Assembly: GCA_033675265.1 (NCBI GenBank) | Contig: JAUJYZ010000948.1 | Span: forward strand, 896,501 to 960,500 | Origin: Actinostola sp. cb2023 | Lineage: Eukaryota > Cnidaria > Anthozoa > Actiniaria > Actinostolidae | Direction: 5' to 3' | Length of the DNA: 64,000 bases | Shown here: one piece after another, positions 57,327 through 64,000 of the stretch | Layout: each line of letters begins with the position of its first letter | Position numbering within the stretch: position 1 is the first letter of the stretch | Notes under the pieces: model-generated | The model's input: only the letters and a program-made list of their open reading frames with translations | Told to the model about the DNA's origin: nothing | Databases searched by the model: none | Program-made: the position numbers and the translations under genes

Positions 57327-59601
57327 ATGACGACCAGGAAAGGAGATGTAAGAAAGAAGGGACAGAAGTACCAGAACTTCTCAGCTTTCAAGAATGATTT
57401 ATATGATACAAGCCGTACGACTAAGTTATTGAACAGTTCATCAGTGGTTGGTGTCTGTGCACGTTGTAAAGATGCTATCGAATGGAGGAAAAAGTTTAAG
57501 AAATATAAGCCTCTAAAGACTCCTAAGAAATGGTAAAGTACTTATTGTAGAAAGTTATAACAGTTGTATTGTATAGTGATGTTCGCTGTGACATAAGCCA
57601 TTGTTTAATAAGTCTGAATCAAATCAATAACTTGATTTGAGTGTCAAGTAAACCAGAAATGAAATAAAGCAACTTGTGAAGAGCTATATTGTAATCATGG
57701 TTGGCAAAGCAATGTGATGTCAATGTTTACAAAGAGTAAACATCCCTATTGTGTTAATCATCATCATGGCATCATCTGCCCATCAGGCATCATCTGCCCA
57801 TCAGGCATCAAGACAAGATTAACATTGTATAATGATTCAATCATTAATAATAATAATAATAATAATTCAATTCAATTCAATAATAATAATAATAACACTA
57901 TACTTATATCCATCATTATATACTTCATCACAGCAACATAAATGTCATCACTCCCCCAGATCACTCCTTATTATATTGTCTTATTGATCACATATGATTT
58001 ATAACACTGATTTGAGTTTAATTCCACCATTTACATTACATGGCAAGTATGTACATGTACTGTACATCACAATCAGTACCACCTACTCCTGTCAGGTCCA
58101 TCTGCTGATCTTTACATTTTTATTTGAAGCCTTTCAGACTATTTTAATATTTTATTGTTTCGTGGCTGCTTATTCCAGTAGGACCATCCCAGCACCGTAC
58201 CAGTATTTCTAGATTTATTGAAGCCCCATGCATCATGATGGTCATATCGTAATGCAAATTGTTGAAAACTAAACTGCAAAACGGTCAGTACTGAATTGAA
58301 AAGAGTAGTTTGAAATTTGGGGAAAAGATACCATGAAAATGAGGCTTCAACTCTTCTTGATGGAGCTTTGTGAATTTTTAGGGTGGCAGTTTTTCAGTGT
58401 GTATTGTAATAGTAAATATATCAACGTGATACCCATCATATTGCTATATTTTTCAGCGTGAAATGTGATCAAAAGACAATCAAGCAAGCTTACCACACAT
58501 ATTGTTCAAAATGTGCTCGACAAGGAGGATTTTGTGAAAAGTGTGGAGAAATCAAAGAGATTGTAACACAGTAAGTTTTATGTCAAATAATCTTAGGGAT
58601 ATTGAATGGTCAAGGCGAGACTTTGCGAGACTCCTAGACAAGGCCTATTTTTTTGTGAGCCCGGATGCCTTTTCACTGATTTCCTTTGTTTTCAAAATTC
58701 TTGACTCTGAGACGACTTTTTGCGAAAAAACGAGACTTCGTGACCCGCGAAATTTGTCTGAAATTTTGTGAGACTCTGACTTTTAATTTGCGGGGACCAT
58801 TCAACACCCCTAATCTTTGAAGACGAAGATGCATGAATAAACCTTAGTGTTCATAATAAATTATTATTTTATTATATCTAGACAAGAGCCATCACCGCAA
58901 GAGAAAGCTGCTCAAGACAGCTCACTACAACAAGAACTAAAGCTGCTGACTGAAAGACAAAGAAGTATGTTTGATTGTACTAATAATTGTCATATTATTT
59001 TCAATATATTGGTGGCGACGCTGTCTTCATATGCTATCTATCAAAGCATAGTCTTTGTAGGCTGCAAAACAGCCCCTACTTTTCCACGAAACTCAACAGT
59101 GAACTTTTCGTCTCGCCTCATTCTCTTGCACCCCGACCAATGACTTGATCGAACTTCAACTTTTCTCTGCAGAGTTTCACAAAAAAGTAGGGGCTCTTGA
59201 ATTGCAGTCTATAGTCTTTGTTGAGTTATACTCTTGTTTTCTCATAGATATTTAGGGAAAGTTGAAGTGATATAAATTACCCATAAAGGAAACGAAAAAG
59301 AGAAAAAATCACAGACTCAAATGGTATTCGAACCCACAATCCCTCTGGAACTGATTACCGATGCTCTAACAGCTGAGCTACAAGGCCAGACTGGAAGCAG
59401 GCTGTGTGTAATTTCTCTAGTTTGAATTAATGATTTCTTTAATTGATAGGAGCATTTTTCAGACATGTAGAAAAAGGAGATACGGAAAATGATACACCAG
59501 GAAACACGACCAAAGAGCAGAGTTCAGACGATGAGGAGGAGAGTGATGATGAGTTATGTGATGACACAGAGATGCAAAATGAAGAATCTCTGAAGAGCTG
59601 A
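57327..59601 (+). CDS. C9orf85: C9orf85 homologue, cysteine-rich zinc-finger-like protein
   Basis: Conserved eukaryotic protein of unknown function. Four exons join in frame: 57327-57532, 58457-58570, 58882-58964 and 59450-59601, giving 184 residues (human about 179). The basic N-terminus MTTRKGDVRKKGQKYQN leads to FKNDLYDTSRTTKLLN. Four CxxC pairs follow: C44/C47 (GVCARCKDA), C69/C72, C85/C88 and C95/C98 (FCEKCGE), with EWRKKFKKYKPLKTPKKW between the first two. These could hold two zinc ions. The C-terminus is acidic (SSDDEEESDDELCDD). The intron between exons 2 and 3 holds a dispersed repeat (58602-58814), and the last intron a tRNA-like sequence. AATAAA is at 59628. Confidence 0.95.
58602..58814 (-). 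repeat. Dispersed repeat, copy 2 (inverted relative to 50611)
   Basis: Starts AATGGTCAAGGCGAGACTTT and ends GGGGACCATTCAACACCCCT; the complement matches 50611-50817. It lies in C9orf85 intron 2. Confidence 0.75.
59316..59387 (-). repeat. tRNA-like sequence (probable SINE head or tRNA pseudogene)
   Basis: On the minus strand GGCCTTGTAGCTCAGCTGTT, then AGAGCATCGG, forms a good D arm and A box, and GGGTTCGAATACC a B box. The anticodon arm cannot fold properly and the acceptor stem does not pair, so it is not a working tRNA. It lies in the last intron of C9orf85. Confidence 0.55.
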
Positions 59602-61308
59602 CAATAACTTGAACTCCAGACAATATAAATAAAGTGCAAATTTGGAATCAAAATTCATTGTATTAAATTTTGCAATCTAACTGAATAAAAATAGTAAATG
59701 AATGAATGAATGAATGAATGAATGAATTTGTTTTGAAAATTCCAAAGACAGTTTTTCCCCCAGGGGGGGAAATTCTGTATCATTCAGACTTTTTTTTTTG
59801 AAAATTCTCAAAGACAGTCACTTTTACCCCCCCCTGGGGTTTTTCCACTCAGTCTCTGGTGAACTGTGTTGTATAGCATACCCTAAATTCCCCAATCAAA
59901 TCGCAAAATCAAATCACTGAATTAGGTTCCTTTGTCTGTTTGGGCAGAAAACAAATATCAGCCTGCTGAGAAAAGTTTAACAAATTGTCTTGTTTCCAAA
60001 TATCAGATGTGCTGATGTTTATCCCACAGTTTTAATATAATACTAATAAATAAACATTTTTTTATCATATTATTATATTCATGCTCAGACATTATTTATA
60101 ATTGCACTTATAACGAATTCATCTAAAGTGCATATACAATCATTAATTCACAATAAAGAATATAATTTACTGTATTTGGTGACTATTACTGCTTTTGTAT
60201 GTTCGACAAAATGCATTTAATAATATATAGCGATTTTCTTTGTTTTGTTGAGTTCCGAGGTCCCCTGAACGACCATGATCCTTAGCGTTCAAACAATGCA
60301 TTGTTTTGATGTGACGTCTCTCGAGTAAGAAAAAAACAAAACTTTTACATCTGTTTTATTAAAGAATATGGAATTCTACTTTTTGAAAAATCCCTTATAT
60401 TCTTGAGAACCGTTTAAAATAAAACTTATTTACCACGTATTTATTCAGCTGTGATTTCAATTTGCTGTCTGCATATCTTAGACCAGTGTTTATCACCTAG
60501 AGACTTCACTTCACTTGCTAAATCATGCAAATATATGCAAATATAACACATCCAAAACAACCTGAATTCAGTTAGAGACGAAACACACGGTAAACAATGT
60601 ACCCTGACAGAAAGATGAGAAATAAAACGAATTCAAGCGGCCGAGAAAACCGTTTTCCGATATGAATAGCGATATGTGAATTCGCTAGATTCCGGCTCAA
60701 ATGCGGCAGAGGGTGGAAATAACATTAGTATCTGTAAAAAGAACTCCTCGGCGTCAATGTGGTAAGTAGATGAATTACGAGTTACAACCAAATATATTAT
60801 CATCTCATTTTTGTCCCTCAAAAATTTATGTGCCGATCCGATCCGGAAACGACATTCGATTGGTTTCTTTGAAGACTCAATTGACAGATAACTGATGTCA
60901 CTTCAATATCAACAGCCAGCAGTTGGCTTTAAGGGATTAAAAAATAAACAGTTTCAGAACAGTGTGAAATAGGAAACAAATCGGTAGTAAAATTGAGACG
61001 TGATAAAATATTGCATGACGCTTTATACAACTGTAAAAAAATTAAAATTAAATCAGGAGTGTTTTATCGGGTTTAAAACCACGAGGCGAATTCAAAAACG
61101 ATCTTCCAAAATAATACAATACATTTTTCAGGATGATTTCAGTAAAAAACAGCAAGGAAAACATAAGCATAGCAAGAATCGTGTTGCTTCTAACGCCTCA
61201 CACATGCGCACCGATACTATCAAAAAGATCCCACATTTGAAAGACGTTCCGAAAGTGTGACCAATGAACAATCTTTCCGCTGTCCCATACTGTATGTAAT
61301 ACTTATAC

Positions 61309-61589
61309 ATACACCTATTTCATAAAACGTCGCGTTCAAAGCAACAAGCGTCGAGCCAAAACCGAAGTGAATGCTGGTTTTGTGTTGTCAAATTATTCAA
61401 ATCAGACCTATTTTCTATGGAACGAAGTGTGATGCAAACAAGAACGTGAAAATGTTCACATTTTGTAATTAGTCCTCATAGAAACAATTCTGATTTAAAT
61501 AATTGTCAACACATAACCAGCATTCGCCGGTCTTGGTTTGACGCTTGTTGCTTTGAACGTGACAACGTTTTTAGAAATATAGGTGTATA
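61309..61589. mobile_element. Inverted-repeat element, TACACCTAT ends, copy 4
   Basis: Left end ACACCTATTTCATAAAACGT, then GTTCAAAGCAACAAGCGTCG; the right end is the complement, finishing ATAGGTGTAT. A second inner inverted pair is ATCAGA/TCTGAT with TTGTCAAATTATT. Confidence 0.75.
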
Positions 61590-61600
61590 CATATAGCTAA

Positions 61601-61845
61601 TTGCATAATTGTTGTCGGGTTGAAAATCATGAAAGCTATGACCAAAAGGCATTCTGGGAAAATAAAACTCTCAAATAACACCGTCAAATGATCGACCTTT
61701 TTATCCAGACTAGCTCATATCCCTTCAAAACTACGAGAACATTGAATATATCTGTATGTAATGCGGGTCATGAACTGATTTCCCATCCATCCTTGCGGTC
61801 TCAGCTTCTATGATTTATGATTTTCAACCCGACATCGATTATGCA
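61601..61845. mobile_element. Short element with ATTGCATAAT...GTCGGGTTGAAAATC ends
   Basis: GTCGGGTTGAAAATCAT near 61615 and ATGATTTTCAACCCGAC near 61817, with ATTGCATAAT outside both. It is adjacent to the 61309 element. Confidence 0.6.
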
Positions 61846-62732
61846 ATGATACGACACCAATATGAACCTTCCCTTATTAGTATTCTTTATATAAAAGTGT
61901 CATCCTCATTAGAATTCTTTATATCAATAGGAATACTAATAAGCAGTGCATTACCGGGTATAAATGTGCATGCACGTGATGGATGTCGTCCTTCAGATTG
62001 GACGAATTGCTCATTAATTATGCATGAGTTTTTGAAGCAAAAACGCTCATATGCATGTTTTTCAGCGCTTTAGATGATCTGACTAGAAAAGATAAAGCAC
62101 TATTTAGCATGATATCGAGGCTCTCCAAAGATTATCTCGTTCACAGGCTACCGCGGTTATGCGTCAGACTTGTACCCAGACTCCTTAGTGACGCACTATA
62201 CGGGATTATCCTGGGAGAAGCTGCATCACTAGCACTACTGAATGTAGTCAACCTTGTAGATTACAACGCGCATCTTATAGTTAGTTAATCAAATTGTATC
62301 CTAGCTCTACGCGGGATAGTCTCGGGACGAAGATCGGGACCAGAAATGAAACAGTTTATATTAGCGCGAGACTTTTTCTTGTCCATAGATTTAAACTTAC
62401 AATCAGATCATCATCTAAAATTGAGCCTTAACTCAGTGATTTTCGCGTGATTTCATTCAGGACTTATTCGTTAACAAGGGTATGGAGCAGTAGCTTGAAT
62501 ACATCTGTTTTAATTAAAGTCATTTTTTAACGTTTTGTAAACTGAAAAAAAATTCGAGGAAAAATGAAAAGTTGAATTCCTAATTTACATTCAATGCGAT
62601 ACTTTGACGAAATACATGTTCGTGTTTTTTTTATTTATCTGATTGTATTCAGTTTTCGGTAAATCTTTCAAAATCCCGAAAAAACGTCCCGGCAAACAGC
62701 CACCCGCTACCAGCAACCATCTTTCCTGACAG

Positions 62733-62759
62733 CCAATCAGAGCAATGCAAGCAACCAAT
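62733..62759 (+). promoter_or_regulatory. Two CCAAT boxes upstream of the 62902 start
   Basis: CCAATCAG at 62733 and CCAATC at 62755, about 145-170 bp before the candidate AUG. This is the usual NF-Y arrangement in vertebrate promoters, though nearby MITEs also contain CCAAT. Confidence 0.35.
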
Positions 62760-62901
62760 CAGATCCGAGCATTGACAGCGTCTACCTGCAGCCTCAAGCA
62801 GGTTAGCAAAACCAACTTAAAGTGCAGCCAGCGAATAAGTCTGTGCAAAATTAGGTGTGTTTTAGGAGACGCTGTCACCTCGTTCATACTGGTCGTTCAA
62901 A

Positions 62902-63747
62902 ATGCCGATACCAGAGCGGAGAACAAGTTCACAAGGTAAACATGTTGTCCTTTTGGTTCGATTGTTAGTCTTATTAACCGTGTCCTTTTTATAAGCGACT
63001 GAAATTGTGGTAGACTTCAGTTTCACAGGCTGCACAAGCGAAATTAAACAGCCTTGAAAGGCCCTATTAAATCTTGAACGCTTAAGTTTATCTTACATCT
63101 TTTCAAACTAAGATCTCCCAGAGAATAATGATTCAGTAACGATGTATTCCTTTAGATAATATAAAAAGATATGTGCCTACACCGAATTCATTTCAAAGAA
63201 AAATGGGAAAAATGAAAAACAAACAGTGATATGTTTTCAATTCTCATACGGGATACCAAAACTAGTAGTTAAAAATTTATGTATGTAGGCTCGTATATTT
63301 TCGCTTGAAATAATGTTTATGCAGTTAGTTTTTATTTTTAAAATGATTACAATAATCATTTAATATTAACCAGACTGGTAAAATAGATGCAACTCTTTTG
63401 CCAAATTCCTGTTGTTTTCCACTGTACTTTTAGCCAATTTTTTCGAAAACAATTTTGCCCCAAAACACTGTAAGATATCGACGTCGACAATTTTAGAGAA
63501 CATTAGAACTAGGTGAATTAAACGTAATAATTAGCTAATTCTAATATGAACTGAACTGTCTTGAAAAAAAAAAAACTGAAATGACAAACGAAAATTGAAT
63601 CATTCTTGCTTCTCTTCATAAACAGCTCAGCGTCATTTCATTACAGCTTAGCCTATAAATATCGTTGTTATTTATGGCTTTTTGTTTGAATATTCACAGT
63701 GAAAACTGCAGCTAAAGATGTTTTCAAGTCGGGAGGTGGTGACTCAA
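62902..63747 (+). CDS. Probable first two coding exons of an unidentified gene (partial)
   Basis: AUG in AAAATGCCG context starts MPIPERRTSSQ; donor CAAG|GTAAAC after 62935 (phase 1). A second exon, 63700-63747, begins after TTCACAG, reads VKTAAKDVFKSGGGDS in the same frame, and ends at a clean A|GTAAGT donor. Phases fit. The gene would continue beyond the right edge. I do not recognise the protein from this basic 27-residue start. The two exons rest on splice signals and frame only, so this could be wrong. Confidence 0.4.
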
Positions 63748-63845
63748 GTAAGTAAATCCCAACTTCAAATAGTTTCAGTATTGCAATAGTCCTCTTTCGA
63801 ATTTGCAGATACGGCTGTACATTCAGACAGCAGAGGCATGTTTGC

Positions 63846-64000
63846 AGGGTTAGCCTCAAGTCAGTGTAAATTATTCACAAATACCAACGAGAATGCGAAC
63901 AAATGTTGTTTACACTGGACAATAGAACACTTCCAGTCAGAATAACCCATGGAATTATAAAATAATGTTTCTATTGTCCAATGTCAAAACCATTTGTTCG
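63846..64000 (+). repeat. Dispersed repeat, copy 2 of the 53526 family
   Basis: GGGTTAGCCTCAAGTCAGTG then TAAATTATTCACAAATACCA matches 53526-53620. It continues TTTCTATTGTCCAATG to the window edge, probably forming an inverted repeat that is cut off. Confidence 0.6.

Larger units (their letters stand above)
59602..62901. other. Intergenic region right of C9orf85
   Basis: No gene is supported. AATAAA at 59628, a TGAA microsatellite (59697-59726), duplicated GACAGT...CCCCCTGGGG blocks (59745-59845), elements at 61309-61589 and 61601-61845, and CCAAT boxes at 62733 and 62755. Frames at 61000-61260 and 62055-62288 are open but unremarkable. Confidence 0.55.

Noticed and set aside
59316..59387. 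A functional tRNA gene on the minus strand
   Set aside because: D arm and T arm are recognisable but the acceptor stem does not pair and no sensible anticodon loop forms; kept only as a tRNA-like repeat.
62055..62288. 77-codon frame with a hydrophobic C-terminus
   Set aside because: No homology recognised, no splice or promoter support; a chance frame cannot be excluded.

Overview
This is animal nuclear DNA. Genes are split by GT-AG introns, intergenic DNA is AT-rich and full of short inverted-repeat transposons, and there are long G/C homopolymers and mini/microsatellites. The proteins are clear orthologues of conserved metazoan genes. Compact spacing, a Penelope-like element, a probable DUF6589-type relic, LINE 3' ends and tRNA-like repeats suggest a non-bilaterian or other invertebrate, most likely a cnidarian such as an anthozoan. 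The phylum is inference; a sponge or other invertebrate is not excluded.

Layout. (1) 1-3.4 kb: 5' half of SIRT6 (minus), head-to-head with NR2C2AP (plus), start codons 102 bp apart. (2) 4.9-17.8 kb: SNX2-type sorting nexin (plus), 15 coding exons, introns filled with mobile elements and large satellites. (3) 18-34 kb: repeat-rich region with two single-exon, divergently oriented paralogues of a family I do not recognise (20.4-21.2 kb minus; 30.0-30.8 kb plus). Between them lie a 33-bp satellite, a DUF6589-like relic, a foldback element with a helix-turn-helix relic and a Penelope-like GIY-YIG fragment. (4) 34.3-39.6 kb: ANKLE1 nuclease (minus, 7 exons), head-to-head with the glucocerebrosidase gene (39.9-46.3 kb, plus, 7 exons); a CACGTG (CLEAR-like) site lies between them. 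(5) 47.2-49.7 kb: PRRC1 (plus, 5 exons). (6) 49.7-54.2 kb: repeat-rich intergenic DNA. (7) 54.2-57.2 kb: SHLD2/FAM35A (minus, 3 exons), head-to-head with C9orf85 (57.3-59.6 kb, plus, 4 exons). (8) 59.6-64 kb: repeats, then the probable first exons of another gene running off the right edge.

The genes do not form one pathway. Themes recur, however: DNA-break handling and chromatin (SIRT6, SHLD2, ANKLE1) and endosome/lysosome/Golgi function (SNX2, glucocerebrosidase, PRRC1). Three of the gene pairs are divergent with 102-351 bp between start codons. All exon structures were assembled by eye from splice signals, frame and remembered family similarity; no alignment was run.
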